64,000 nucleotides of DNA, taken from positions 1 to 64,000 of the forward strand of contig NZ_PCPA01000008.1 in the NCBI RefSeq assembly GCF_002979515.1. The letters are read 5' to 3'. The stretch is from Microbacterium sp. MYb54. Its GTDB lineage: Bacteria > Actinomycetota > Actinomycetes > Actinomycetales > Microbacteriaceae. The notes beneath the pieces are model-generated. The model was not told the DNA's origin. It saw nothing but the letters and a program-made list of their open reading frames with translations, and searched no databases. The first letter of the stretch is position 1. Every line of letters begins with the position of its first letter. The position numbers were made by a program, and so were the translations under genes. Below, one piece after another: positions 15,737 to 24,053 of the stretch.

Positions 15737-16180
15737 ATGCGAACCTCACGCAAAATCATCGCCTCGACAGCTATCGCCGCAGCGGCCGCCGGCATCTTCC
15801 TCGCCGCACCCGCTCAGGCGGAGGATTACAGCCAGGACGTCACGGCAAAGGTCTCGGACGGTCGCATCTACGTGCAGCGCGGCGAGATCTACACCTACGA
15901 CGTCATCCTCACCAACCACGCCTCGGAGGCCAAGACGGTCACCGTGAGCGATGCCCTTCCGTCGAAGCTCGCTTTCGTGTCGAGTGACGACTTCGTGGTC
16001 GGATCCGACGGCGCGCTCACCACCGAGGTCCAGATCGCAGCAGGCGCGACGGAGACCGTATCGCTCACCGTCCAGGCGAGCAGCACGCAGATCGGCAACG
16101 TGAACAACTTCGTCTCGGTCGATTCGAACAGTGGTCTCTCCCCCTGGCGCGCGTGGGACAGCAACGTGATCCGTCTCTGA
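15737..16180 (+). CDS. Small secreted DUF11-like protein
   Basis: 147-residue protein with a signal peptide (MRTSRKIIASTAIAAAAA, cleavage near APAQAED) and a single DUF11-like beta-sandwich: YVQRGEIYTYDVILTNHASE, then TVSDALPSKLAFVSS and VSLTVQASS. It has no C-terminal anchor, so it is probably released or bound through a partner. The start at 15737 follows a GGAG ribosome site. An in-frame ATG at 15701 lies inside the palindrome and would bury the signal peptide. Related domains occur in the large surface proteins of this window. Function unknown. Confidence 0.75.
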   Translation: MRTSRKIIASTAIAAAAAGIFLAAPAQAEDYSQDVTAKVSDGRIYVQRGEIYTYDVILTNHASEAKTVTVSDALPSKLAFVSSDDFVVGSDGALTTEVQIAAGATETVSLTVQASSTQIGNVNNFVSVDSNSGLSPWRAWDSNVIRL

Positions 16181-16219
16181 CCAGGATCGCCACGCACTTC
16201 ATGAGTGCCTCGTGAACAG

Positions 16220-16262
16220 TCGACGCCCGGGAAGAGTGCCCCGTACTTCTCCCGGGCGTCGA
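16220..16262. terminator. Bidirectional terminator between convergent genes
   Basis: A perfect 13-bp stem (16220-16232 with 16250-16262) built on TCGACGCCCGGGA lies between the rightward secreted-protein gene and the leftward membrane-protein gene, where both transcripts must end. Confidence 0.7.
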
Positions 16263-16293
16263 TGCGTGACCGCAGGGCCGCACCGGGAGCCCC

Positions 16294-16761
16294 TCATGCG
16301 TATGGTTCCCCGGTGCTGGCGAAGCGGGGATCGTTTCGCCGGGCGAAGCCTCGCGCGCTCTGCGCGGACAGGGCGAGCAGAACGAGGATGTCGAGGGCGA
16401 CGCTCGCCAGCGACGTCCGGAACGTCACCTGGATGCCCGCGTTCCACCAGTCGAGGAAGACGGCGATGATGCTGATCGAAGCGAAGCTCATCGCCGCGAT
16501 GCGGGCCCAGTTCGACCCGGCGAACACGAGGCCGGCGAGCACGCCGTAGAAGAGGTACCAGACGCCGAGCGCGCTGATACCGATGATGATGAAGATGTCG
16601 GCGACGTCCTGAGGCACGATCAGGACGCCGTCAGCCGAGGCGAAGATCTCCTGCCTGATCGCCGCCCAGTTCAGCACGTAGATGAGGATCGAGACGAATC
16701 CCCAGATCACGCGGAGCGACATCAGCACAGTGCCGAGCCCCGTGGCCAGCGGACGCTTCAC
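16294..16761 (-). CDS. Small integral membrane protein of unknown function
   Basis: 155-residue protein with four predicted membrane segments (around LRVIWGFVSILIYVLNWAAI, VADIFIIIGISALGVWYLFY, WARIAAMSFASISIIAVFL and LASVALDILVLLALSA) and a basic C terminus. The GTG start overlaps the stop of the LssY_C gene (GTGA at 16758-16761), so the two are translated together and may act together. I do not recognise a family. Confidence 0.7.
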   Translation of the reverse strand: MKRPLATGLGTVLMSLRVIWGFVSILIYVLNWAAIRQEIFASADGVLIVPQDVADIFIIIGISALGVWYLFYGVLAGLVFAGSNWARIAAMSFASISIIAVFLDWWNAGIQVTFRTSLASVALDILVLLALSAQSARGFARRNDPRFASTGEPYA

Positions 16762-17672
16762 GACAGGCCTCGCAGCTCCGTGACAGGCGCCTGTTCGACG
16801 GGCTCCTCCGCCGCACCGGCCGAGCGCACCGTGGTGACGTGACGGAGATCGATGACCGGCAGGTCGCCGTCGGTGTGGATGCTGTCGCCACCGCCGTTTC
16901 GTGAGTGATAGCCCGTCGAGAAGTCGCGGATGATGACGATGCGCACCCCGCTGTCGGCACCGCGAAGGGTGCGGACGATGTGATCGCGTTCGATGTCGAT
17001 GTCGGCATCGATCTTGTGGGTCACCTGCAACGTGAACAGCGAGAACCCGACCGCGCGGTCGAACGTGCCTGCGGCCACCCAGTCCACCCGGTGCCCACCC
17101 GGGAGCATCCATCCTTCGGGACAACGCCAGAACCTGACGTGGTGCCGCTTCGCCGGGTTGCCCGCGACCTCCTGCTGATAGGCGAGATCCTGACGGCGAC
17201 CGAACAAGAAGAGCGGACTGACGGGAGCCTCGTCGTAGCTGCGTCGCAGCAGGGTCGACAGCACGATCCGCCGAGTCGATGCCGCGGTGACCTCATCGGC
17301 CCGCGTCCACCCGGCGTCGGCCATGCATCGGGTGAGTTGCTCCTCGGTGCCGAGGACCGCGAGATTCACCGGGTCGCCGAGCAGCCCATCGCTCGTTCGC
17401 GCTCGACCGATGAAGTAGCTGGGCACGTAGATGCGGGTGAGGATGGAGTGCAGCCTCGGCAGCACGAGGTAGGCGAGGATCAGCCAGAACGCGATCGCGA
17501 ACGCGATGGCCCACCAGCCCCACGAGAACGCCTCGGTGATGATGAGGTAGGCGAGCCAGATCGCTGCGAGCCCTGCGAACACGAAGAAGGCGTCGTCCAG
17601 CGCCGCGTTGACCGAGAATCGACGGCGCTGCACGAGCGGATCCCGCCTCTTGACCGGTTCCTCCATGTCCAC
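16758..17672 (-). CDS. LssY C-terminal domain membrane protein
   Basis: 304-residue protein with two membrane segments near the N terminus (residues about 25-75: FFVFAGLAAIWLAYLIITEA, then WWAIAFAIAFWLILAYLVL) and a soluble domain matching LssY_C. The diagnostic stretch is DLAYQQEVAGNPAKRHHVRF followed by WRCPEGWM and a GTFDRAVGFSLFTLQVTHKI segment. LssY was named from a Legionella secretion-associated locus, but the biochemical role of this domain is unknown; it is often fused to or near lipid-phosphatase proteins. ATG codons at 17672 and 17666 are both possible starts. It is co-transcribed with the four-span membrane protein. Confidence 0.78.
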   Translation of the reverse strand: MDMEEPVKRRDPLVQRRRFSVNAALDDAFFVFAGLAAIWLAYLIITEAFSWGWWAIAFAIAFWLILAYLVLPRLHSILTRIYVPSYFIGRARTSDGLLGDPVNLAVLGTEEQLTRCMADAGWTRADEVTAASTRRIVLSTLLRRSYDEAPVSPLFLFGRRQDLAYQQEVAGNPAKRHHVRFWRCPEGWMLPGGHRVDWVAAGTFDRAVGFSLFTLQVTHKIDADIDIERDHIVRTLRGADSGVRIVIIRDFSTGYHSRNGGGDSIHTDGDLPVIDLRHVTTVRSAGAAEEPVEQAPVTELRGLS

Positions 17673-17779
17673 ATCCTAAAGACGCGACGCTCGAGCCGCA
17701 CCGACTTTCGGGTCTGCCGCAGCCGATCTCACCCCGACCTCACCCCCTCCCGCAGATGCCGGTCTGTCAGGATGGCCCG

Positions 17780-18256
17780 ATGGGTGAAACTTGGGATGCA
17801 CGTATCGACCGCTTCTGGGAAACGGCGGACGAGGATCAGCCGGACCTCACGATCGCGACGATGCGACAGCTCGTCGATGAACGCCCCGGCGATGACCCTG
17901 ACGCCACCTACGAGTGGGCGTCGGTGCACGACTTCCTCGGACGGGAGGCCGAAGCCGTTCCGCTGTATCGGAAGGCGCTCGCCGACGGCCTGTCCGGCGA
18001 CAGGCGTCCTCAGGCGATCATCCAGCTGGCCAGTTCGCTCCGCAACGTCGGCGAGGCCGGTGCCGCCGTCGAGTTGCTGCAGGACGCAGAGGCCGATTCC
18101 GTCACCGGCGATGCGGCCCGCGCGTTCCTGGCGCTCGCGCTCTACGACGCTGGACGCCCCGGCGAAGCGCTGCGCGTCGCGCTGAAAGCACTCGCGCCGA
18201 CCCTCCCCCTCTACAGCCGCTCCGTCTCCTCCTACGCAGACGAGCTCGCGGAGTAG
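17780..18256 (+). CDS. Tetratricopeptide-repeat protein
   Basis: 158-residue soluble protein of helix-turn-helix repeats. TPR-like units are visible around residues 40-75 (ATYEWASVHDFLGREAEAVP), 75-115 (PQAIIQLASSLRNVGEAGAA) and 115-145 (AARAFLALALYDAGRPGEAL). Such proteins are scaffolds for protein contacts. The start at 17780 (MGETWDARIDRFWE) matches the usual N terminus of this small actinobacterial family better than the upstream in-frame ATG at 17756. It stands alone, 58 bp before a PadR gene. Partner unknown. Confidence 0.8.
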   Translation: MGETWDARIDRFWETADEDQPDLTIATMRQLVDERPGDDPDATYEWASVHDFLGREAEAVPLYRKALADGLSGDRRPQAIIQLASSLRNVGEAGAAVELLQDAEADSVTGDAARAFLALALYDAGRPGEALRVALKALAPTLPLYSRSVSSYADELAE

Positions 18257-18295
18257 CCTCACCCGGCGGGTGGGTTCGACACAATCATCCGGACA

Positions 18296-18309
18296 ACCGA
18301 TATATCGGT
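18296..18309. promoter_or_regulatory. Palindromic operator of the PadR-like gene
   Basis: ACCGATATATCGGT is a perfect 14-bp palindrome ending 6 bp before the GTG start. PadR regulators bind short AT-cored palindromes in their own promoters, so autoregulation is likely. TATATC within it could serve as -10 box of a leaderless transcript. Confidence 0.6.
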
Positions 18310-18314
18310 CTATT

Positions 18315-18698
18315 GTGAGAGCCGTGAGTGATGACAGCGTCGTCTTGTGGTCGCGTAGCGTCCTGCTGCCCGTGGCCCTCGCGATCATCGCGGCCGAAGG
18401 CGGCAGTCACGGCTACCGGATCAAGCAGCTGATGGAACAGAGCGGCTTCCAGCGCCCCGTCGACGGCGCTCTCTACCCGATGCTGCGCACTGCCGAAGCC
18501 GAAGGGCTGCTCGAGTCGTCGTGGCAGAAGGGTGAGCGCAAGCCTGATCGCCTGGTCTGCCGGATCACCCCCGCCGGAATGCGTCGCCTCACCGCCGAAC
18601 GTGACAAATGGGCCACTTTCGCCAAAGACGTCGACCTGATCCTGCAGAGCGGAACCAGCGCAGGGCCACCCGCAGACGGACCTGGCCGTTCCGCGTAA
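18315..18698 (+). CDS. PadR family transcriptional regulator
   Basis: 127-residue winged-helix protein. The PadR core is VALAIIAAEGGSHGYRIKQL, then GALYPMLRTAEAEGLLES and the wing RLVCRITPAGMRRL. These regulators respond to phenolics, drugs or other stresses and typically repress an adjacent operon. No Shine-Dalgarno sequence precedes the GTG codons at 18315 or 18324. The palindrome placed immediately upstream suggests a leaderless mRNA beginning at or near 18315; an ATG at 18270 would run through the operator. No obvious transporter target lies beside it, so the target may be distant or only itself. Confidence 0.82.
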   Translation: MRAVSDDSVVLWSRSVLLPVALAIIAAEGGSHGYRIKQLMEQSGFQRPVDGALYPMLRTAEAEGLLESSWQKGERKPDRLVCRITPAGMRRLTAERDKWATFAKDVDLILQSGTSAGPPADGPGRSA

Positions 18699-18761
18699 GA
18701 CGACGGGCCCGCTTCACGCCCTCGCCGCGGCCAGACTCAGAACACTGCGGCGTCCGGCTCC

Positions 18762-20570
18762 TCAGCGCGGCTGAGGCTCTGCTCGGGCCAGGGCATCGGC
18801 GGCACGCACCAGCGCGAGGTGCGAGAAGGCCTGCGGGGTGTTGCCGAGCTGCCGCGCAGAAACCGGGTCGTACTCCTCAGAGAGCATCCCCACGTCGTTC
18901 GCCAGAGCGCACAGCCTGTCCATGAGGGCGTGGGCCTCGTCGAACCTGCCGGTCACGGCATACTGCTCGACCAGCCAGAACGAGCACGCGAGGAAGGCAC
19001 CCTCAGACCCCGCGAGCCCGTCCACACCCGTCCCGGTGCGATAGCGGCGCACGAGCCCGTCCGGCATCAGCGTCTGCTCGATGCGGTCGACCGTCGCCAG
19101 CATCCGCGGGTCGTCCGGCTGGCAATAGCCCACCTGAGGAAGAAGCAGCAGGGAGGCGTCGACCTCCGTCGTGCCGTAGTGCTGCACGAAGTGACCGTCG
19201 ACGACGCCGTCGCGGTCGATCTCCGCACGCATCCGATCCCGCAGGCCGCGCCACCGCTCCACCGGACCTTCCAGACCGTACTCCTCCACCGCGAGCACCG
19301 CCCGATCGAACGCCGCCCACATCATCACCCGCGAGTGGGTGAAGAGCTGCGGCTCGCCGCGGATCTCCCACAGCCCCTGGTCGGGGCGCTCGATCTGCTC
19401 CGAGGCGAATCGCACCAGGGTCCGCTCCAGCGGCCACGAGAAGTCAGACTCGTCGAGCCCTGCCGCCCGCGCAGCCGAGAGCGTCACGAGCACCTCGCCG
19501 ACGACATCCGCCTGATACTGCTCCGCCGCACCGTTGCCGATCCGCACCGGCGACGACCCCTCATAGCCGGGGAACTCCGACAGCACCCGCTCGGGGAGAT
19601 CCCGCTCTCCTGCGGGTCCGTACATGATCTGGAGGTCGGAAGGATCCCCTGCGACCGCTCGCAACAACCACTCCCGCCACTGCCCGGCCACGCCGAGGAA
19701 CCCGTGGGCGAGCAGCGCCTCGAGGGTGAGGGCGGCATCGCGCAACCAGACATAGCGGTAGTCCCAGTTGCGCACGCCCCCGATCTCCTCCGGAAGCGCC
19801 ATGGTGGCCGCCGCCGCGATGCCCCCGGTCTCGTGGTTGGTCAGTGCGCGCAGGATCAGGAGCGACCTGACCACCTCGTCCCGGTGCGGGCCGTCGTGCG
19901 AGATCCGGTCGGCCCAGTCCTGCCACCACGCCTTCGTGGTCTCGATCTCGTGCTGCACGTCCAGCGTCGGCGGGAGCTCGAGATGCGAGCGGAACCAGGT
20001 CAGCTGCAGATCCCGTACGTCACCGGCCTCCACCGCGACCTCACCGCGATGCTGATGATCGATCGCCGTCAGGGGCGCGCCACGAAGGGCGACGGCATCC
20101 GGTCCTCCCATCGCGACCAGGCACGGTTCCCCCTCCGACCCGACCTGACGCACCCACGGCATCACCCTCGCGTAGTCGAAGCGGATGCTCAGCCTCTGCT
20201 CGAACGTCATCGATCCGCTGATGCCGACCACCCGGCGGATCAGGTCGGTGCGGCGGATCGTCGCGTTCGGATCGAGGCCGATCGGCATGAGGTCGTGCAC
20301 CTCGGCCACGGCGTCCGCGCTCTCCCAGCGGGTGACGAGCACGAAGGTCTCATCGTCGTAGCGCCGGGTGCTCACCGCATCCGGATCGGTCGGACGGAGC
20401 AGCCACCGCCCGTGCGACTCATCGCCGAGCAGTGCTCCGAACGTCGAGGCCGAGTCGAGTCGCGGCAGACACAGCCAGTCGATGCTCCCCCCGGAGGAGA
20501 CCAACGCAGCCGTTCGACAGTTGCTCAGCAGCGCGTAGTCCTCGATGCGCGCACCTGGATCATCCCCCAC
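18762..20570 (-). CDS. Glycoside hydrolase family 15 protein (glucoamylase/trehalase type)
   Basis: 602-residue cytoplasmic enzyme. The N-terminal beta-sandwich begins with IEDYALLSNCRTAALVSSGG and SIDWLCLPRLDS, characteristic of bacterial GH15 glucoamylase- and trehalase-like proteins. An (alpha/alpha)6 barrel follows, with GGVRNWDYRYVWLRDAALTL as catalytic-site signature. Members hydrolyse terminal alpha-glucosidic bonds in maltodextrins or trehalose by inversion. No signal peptide is present, so intracellular glucan or trehalose turnover is implied. It is last in a leftward operon, 15 bp after the beta-helix gene. The substrate cannot be chosen from sequence alone. Confidence 0.9.
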   Translation of the reverse strand: MGDDPGARIEDYALLSNCRTAALVSSGGSIDWLCLPRLDSASTFGALLGDESHGRWLLRPTDPDAVSTRRYDDETFVLVTRWESADAVAEVHDLMPIGLDPNATIRRTDLIRRVVGISGSMTFEQRLSIRFDYARVMPWVRQVGSEGEPCLVAMGGPDAVALRGAPLTAIDHQHRGEVAVEAGDVRDLQLTWFRSHLELPPTLDVQHEIETTKAWWQDWADRISHDGPHRDEVVRSLLILRALTNHETGGIAAAATMALPEEIGGVRNWDYRYVWLRDAALTLEALLAHGFLGVAGQWREWLLRAVAGDPSDLQIMYGPAGERDLPERVLSEFPGYEGSSPVRIGNGAAEQYQADVVGEVLVTLSAARAAGLDESDFSWPLERTLVRFASEQIERPDQGLWEIRGEPQLFTHSRVMMWAAFDRAVLAVEEYGLEGPVERWRGLRDRMRAEIDRDGVVDGHFVQHYGTTEVDASLLLLPQVGYCQPDDPRMLATVDRIEQTLMPDGLVRRYRTGTGVDGLAGSEGAFLACSFWLVEQYAVTGRFDEAHALMDRLCALANDVGMLSEEYDPVSARQLGNTPQAFSHLALVRAADALARAEPQPR

Positions 20571-20585
20571 GACGATTCATCCCTT

Positions 20586-21884
20586 CTATTCGGGCGACCG
20601 GATGTCGATCCCCTCGAGGTCGATAGCCGCGTCATCGCCGATGGAGACGGCGACCGACCCCGTTCCCGTGGCCTCGACACCGCCGGTGATCGAGACCTCA
20701 CCCGAGCGCCCCTCCACCTCCAGTGTGACCACGTTAGTCCCCCCGCTGGCGAGCTTTCCGCCGATGGCGAGCGCGTCGACGGATCCGCCCGCCGTGATGC
20801 TCAGGGCGATCGCCTTGAGAGTCATCTGCACCCCCTTGACCAAGCTCAGCCCCTCGCCGCCGCTCGTGGCGACGTCGCCGTCGACCGCGAGCCTCCCCAT
20901 CGGCTTGCTGATCTGGATGCCGATCGACCCGTCGCCGGTGGTGCGGATGCTCTGGAACCTCGCATCGCGCAGCGTGCCGTCGTAGAGGTTGAACCCGCGG
21001 GCACCGTTTCCCGTGGTGACGATCGGCGCCCGCACGTCGAGGGTATCGAGTTCACCGAAGTTCACGAAGCCGATGCCGCTGGGACCGTGGGAGGTCACCG
21101 CTGCGGTCGCGGTCCACGTGCCGACCGATCCCCAGTTGTCGAGCACCATGTCGTTCGGCCCGTAGGTGGTGACGGGCCCGGTCGACTGCACGACGTCGAC
21201 CGTCGCACCGCTGATCACGAACACTCCACCCGAGATCAGGTCCGGCGTCCGCGCCGGGATGGCGCCATCGGTGTGCACCTCTCCGGTGCGCAACAGCGTG
21301 ACGTGCACGGTCCCCCCGTCGCCGTGCCCGTCCTGATCTCCGTGCCCACCGACGAAGATCCCGCTGCCGTACACCGGCTGGGCCTCGGTCCCGGCGGAGA
21401 TGTCGAGCAGTTCGGCCGTCAGCTTCACCTCCGGATCCGCCTGACGATTCCAGAGCGTGAATCCTCCCTGCAGAGCATCCACACCGAACCCGTGCGGGCG
21501 ATGGAACCGCCCACGGACGTCCGCGGTGATGACCCGCACGTTCTCCGCCTGCACGTGCCCTGCGCGCACACGATCCTCCGCCAGGATGACGATCTGCCCG
21601 CGCGTGGTGACATTGCGCAGCGTGAGGGTTCCGAGATCGGCGACCCCGGTGTCGTTGAGGATCGCCGCCTCCTCATCGGCCGTCAGGATCGTGATGTCTT
21701 CGAGCGTGTTGTCCGAGGTGAGGCGCACGCCCCTGGCCCCGAACTGCAGGGTCCCGCCGTGAAGACGCGTGCCGGGCGGAAGGGTGAATCCGGGAGCCCC
21801 GTTGATCGCCCCTCGCACCTCGATGTCCTGGGCCCCCGCCGCCAGAGCGTCTGCGAGTTCCTGCGCCGTCGATACCGTCACCAT
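20586..21884 (-). CDS. Right-handed beta-helix-like protein, no signal peptide
   Basis: 432-residue protein composed almost entirely of short beta strands with regular turns (for example GTLTLRNVTTRGQIVILAED, LDTLDVRAPIVTTGNGARGF), typical of pectate-lyase-like parallel beta helices. It begins MVTVSTAQELADALAAGAQD, a common first cap of such folds. A Gly/His/Asp-rich loop (GGHGDQDGHGDGG) near residue 190 could bind metal. There is no signal peptide or membrane span. It starts 1 bp after the NmrA stop and ends 15 bp before the GH15 gene, so it is cotranscribed with both. No catalytic motif recognised; function unknown. Confidence 0.75.
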   Translation of the reverse strand: MVTVSTAQELADALAAGAQDIEVRGAINGAPGFTLPPGTRLHGGTLQFGARGVRLTSDNTLEDITILTADEEAAILNDTGVADLGTLTLRNVTTRGQIVILAEDRVRAGHVQAENVRVITADVRGRFHRPHGFGVDALQGGFTLWNRQADPEVKLTAELLDISAGTEAQPVYGSGIFVGGHGDQDGHGDGGTVHVTLLRTGEVHTDGAIPARTPDLISGGVFVISGATVDVVQSTGPVTTYGPNDMVLDNWGSVGTWTATAAVTSHGPSGIGFVNFGELDTLDVRAPIVTTGNGARGFNLYDGTLRDARFQSIRTTGDGSIGIQISKPMGRLAVDGDVATSGGEGLSLVKGVQMTLKAIALSITAGGSVDALAIGGKLASGGTNVVTLEVEGRSGEVSITGGVEATGTGSVAVSIGDDAAIDLEGIDIRSPE

Positions 21885-21885
21885 G

Positions 21886-22854
21886 TCAGCGGCCGCCGTT
21901 CTCGTCTGCGGTCAGCAACCCGACGTTCTCACGAGCCCACGTGGGGAAGTCCTTGAGCCCGGGGACCAGCTGTCGCAGCGCCGCCAGGTCGCGCGCTCCG
22001 GTGAACTCCGCGTCGAAGTCGCCGTAGTACTGGAACATGTTTGCCGTCTCTTCGCTCCCCGGACCCCCGGCACTGCGGGCGTCGTCGTACGAGACCGACC
22101 GGAAGCGCACCGGCTCCCCGAGCACCTCGCCCATCACAGCGGCATACTCGGCTCCGGTGAGGTGGTCGCCGGCCAACCCGATCGTGCGGCCGATGTGCTC
22201 GTCGCCGGCAGCCAGGATCGCGAACACCGTGCGCCCGATGTCGGTGACGTCGACACCCGAGAGGCGCTTCCCGTCTTCGATCGGAAGCGAGAGCGTCAGC
22301 ACACCGTCTTCTTCCCTCTTCGGCCCCATCACGGAGGGCGCGAGGTTCTGGAAGAAGAAGGTCGTGTTCAGATAGGTGGTCGGCACGCCCGCTGCGGCGA
22401 AGAGTGCGTTCCCCTCGCCCTTGGCGTCGAAGTGCGGCACGTTGTAGTGCTCTTGGAGCACGGGCATGCGGGGGTCGGTGATCGGGAGCAGGTCTCGCGT
22501 GTCCTCCAGGGTCGACCACACGACGTGGCCGACCCCACCGGCAGCTGCCGCCCGAGCGAGAGTTGCGACCTCTTCGAGCTCGCGCGTCGCCGATCCGTGC
22601 GCCCAGAAGTTCGTCACCAGGAAGGCCCCGTCGACGCCGTCGAGCGCAGCGACCACGCTCGCCTCATCGGCGAAGTCCGCCTGCACGACTTCCGCACCCC
22701 TGGCCGCAAGCGCTCGGGCCGACGCGGATGACGGATCGCGCGTGAGTGCCCGGACGGTGAAGCGCCCCTCGGTGTCGGCGAGGATCGCATCGACAACCCC
22801 ACCACCCTGCGCACCGGTCGCACCGGCGACGGCGATCTTCTTCGGTTCGTTCAT
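21886..22854 (-). CDS. NmrA/HSCARG family NAD(P)-binding protein
   Basis: 322-residue atypical short-chain dehydrogenase-like protein. The loop AVAGATGAQGGGVVDAIL binds NAD(P). The family-typical VDGAFLVTNFWAH and VGHVVWSTLED segments follow, while the SDR YxxxK catalytic pair is not evident. HSCARG and NmrA proteins act as redox sensors or quinone-reductase-like enzymes. The gene follows the F420-type reductase gene by 52 bp in the operon headed by a SnoaL-like gene, downstream of a MarR-type operator, which points to a redox or electrophile stress response. Confidence 0.85.
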   Translation of the reverse strand: MNEPKKIAVAGATGAQGGGVVDAILADTEGRFTVRALTRDPSSASARALAARGAEVVQADFADEASVVAALDGVDGAFLVTNFWAHGSATRELEEVATLARAAAAGGVGHVVWSTLEDTRDLLPITDPRMPVLQEHYNVPHFDAKGEGNALFAAAGVPTTYLNTTFFFQNLAPSVMGPKREEDGVLTLSLPIEDGKRLSGVDVTDIGRTVFAILAAGDEHIGRTIGLAGDHLTGAEYAAVMGEVLGEPVRFRSVSYDDARSAGGPGSEETANMFQYYGDFDAEFTGARDLAALRQLVPGLKDFPTWARENVGLLTADENGGR

Positions 22855-22906
22855 GGTCGTTCCTTCTGTTGTTCTGCAGCGGGATACGGAATCGGGCGCG
22901 GGTCGC

Positions 22907-23542
22907 CTACAGGGCTGCGCGTGCCTCCTGTTCGGTGACCGTCTTGCCGAGACCGCCGAACTCGTGCAGTTCGCCGGACACCTCGATGCGGACGGACTGG
23001 TCGAGTCCGCCGACGTTCACGGGCGCGAACCCGGCGGTGCGGATCAGCGCTGCGACGGCGTCGCCCGCGGCCGTGTCATCGGTCGCATAGAAGAGTGCGA
23101 CCGCGGGATCCTGGCGTGCGCTCACCTTGAGGGATTCTGCGCCGAGGGTTCCGAACGCTTTGACCAGCGAGGCTCCCGCGGGAAGCTTCGCGGCGATGAT
23201 CTGCCCCGAGGACTCTTCCGGTGCGATGATCTTGACGAATCCGCCCTTCCCGTCGGGGCCGAGGGGGTTGGACGGATCGACGACGATCTTTCCGTCGAAC
23301 ACGTCGGAGTTCTCCTCGATCAGCTTCTTCGACACGTCGAACCAGACGGCGAGGATGACGACGTCGGCAGCGGCGACCGCGGTGCGCACGTCGGCGGATC
23401 GGGCGCTTCCACCGACGGCGGCGGCGAGAGCTGCCGCCTTGTCGAGGTCGTGCCCGGCGATGATGAGGTCTTCGCCTCCGGCCGCGAGGTCCTGGGCGAT
23501 GATGCTGCCGATGTTGCCGGTTCCGATGATGGCTGTAGTCAT
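22907..23542 (-). CDS. NADPH-dependent F420 reductase-like protein
   Basis: 211-residue Rossmann protein of the F420H2:NADP oxidoreductase family. It opens with the dinucleotide loop TAIIGTGNIGSIIAQDLAAG; ADVVILAVWFDV and KIVVDPSNPLGPDG are characteristic. Family members move hydride between NADPH and coenzyme F420; small actinobacterial versions may instead act on other flavins or quinones. Located 37 bp after the SnoaL-like gene and 52 bp before the NmrA gene. Its presence hints at, but does not prove, F420 use. Confidence 0.85.
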   Translation of the reverse strand: MTTAIIGTGNIGSIIAQDLAAGGEDLIIAGHDLDKAAALAAAVGGSARSADVRTAVAAADVVILAVWFDVSKKLIEENSDVFDGKIVVDPSNPLGPDGKGGFVKIIAPEESSGQIIAAKLPAGASLVKAFGTLGAESLKVSARQDPAVALFYATDDTAAGDAVAALIRTAGFAPVNVGGLDQSVRIEVSGELHEFGGLGKTVTEQEARAAL

Positions 23543-23579
23543 GAGTGTTCTCCTGTGGTTTCTCTGCGGATGTCGTTGT

Positions 23580-23960
23580 CTATGCGGACTTGTTGAACAT
23601 GTAGCGGCTGATCTTCCACTGGCCGTCTTCGACCGCGAACGTGAAGATCTCGCGGTTCGACTCGGCCGTGGAGGTCGAGGTCGCGCGCACCGTCTGGGTT
23701 CCGTTGCTGCGGGTCAGTGCCGCCGCAGCGGTATCGCTGAACACGGTCAGCTCGTCGATCGTGAAGACGACCGAGAGGTGGATCGCCGCGAAGACGTTGT
23801 CGTAGGCCTGCGTGAGCTCCGGCCCCGCGGCCGTGGGAAGGGTGGTCGGCATGAACACACCGTCCCGCGTGTAGCACGACACGGCGAGCGCGGTGTCGTC
23901 GGTGTTGAGTGCCCGTTCATAGGTGGCGAGCAGCTGACGGATATCCTCTTGCGCTGACAT
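23580..23960 (-). CDS. SnoaL-like/NTF2-fold protein
   Basis: 126-residue cone-shaped NTF2-like fold: EDIRQLLATYERALNTDDTA helices, then the strand pair VSCYTRDGVFMPTTLP and C-terminal REIFTFAVEDGQWKISRYMF. Such proteins are small-molecule isomerases, hydrolases or ligand binders with no single conserved activity. The start at 23960 has an AAGGA ribosome site; a longer reading frame upstream is a shadow of the divergent genes. It is the first gene of the leftward stress operon and its promoter region holds the palindrome shared with the marR gene. Confidence 0.85.
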   Translation of the reverse strand: MSAQEDIRQLLATYERALNTDDTALAVSCYTRDGVFMPTTLPTAAGPELTQAYDNVFAAIHLSVVFTIDELTVFSDTAAAALTRSNGTQTVRATSTSTAESNREIFTFAVEDGQWKISRYMFNKSA

Positions 23961-23991
23961 GGCCTGTCCTTCTCGTTCGTTTCGCTCTGGA

Positions 23992-24019
23992 ATACTTTCC
24001 GCGGAAAGTATATGGTCGA
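23992..24019. promoter_or_regulatory. MarR-type operator, copy 1
   Basis: ATACTTTCCGCGGAAAGTAT (23992-24011) is a perfect 20-bp palindrome followed by ATGGTCGA. It lies between the divergent SnoaL-like and PAS genes. Bases 23994-24019 match 24482-24507, in front of marR, at 23 of 26 positions, so one regulator probably binds both. Confidence 0.65.
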
Positions 24020-24053
24020 TGAAGCGTAACCCACTCGACGCAGGAGGTATTCC

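Noticed and set aside
17729-18388. 219-codon leftward open frame opposite the TPR and PadR genes
   Set aside because: Antisense to genes with recognisable TPR and PadR folds and covers their operator; no domain of its own.
18819-21956. 1045-codon rightward open frame opposite the GH15 and beta-helix genes
   Set aside because: It is antisense to well-supported genes, has an Arg/His/Pro-rich composition typical of shadow frames in high-GC DNA and no recognisable domain.
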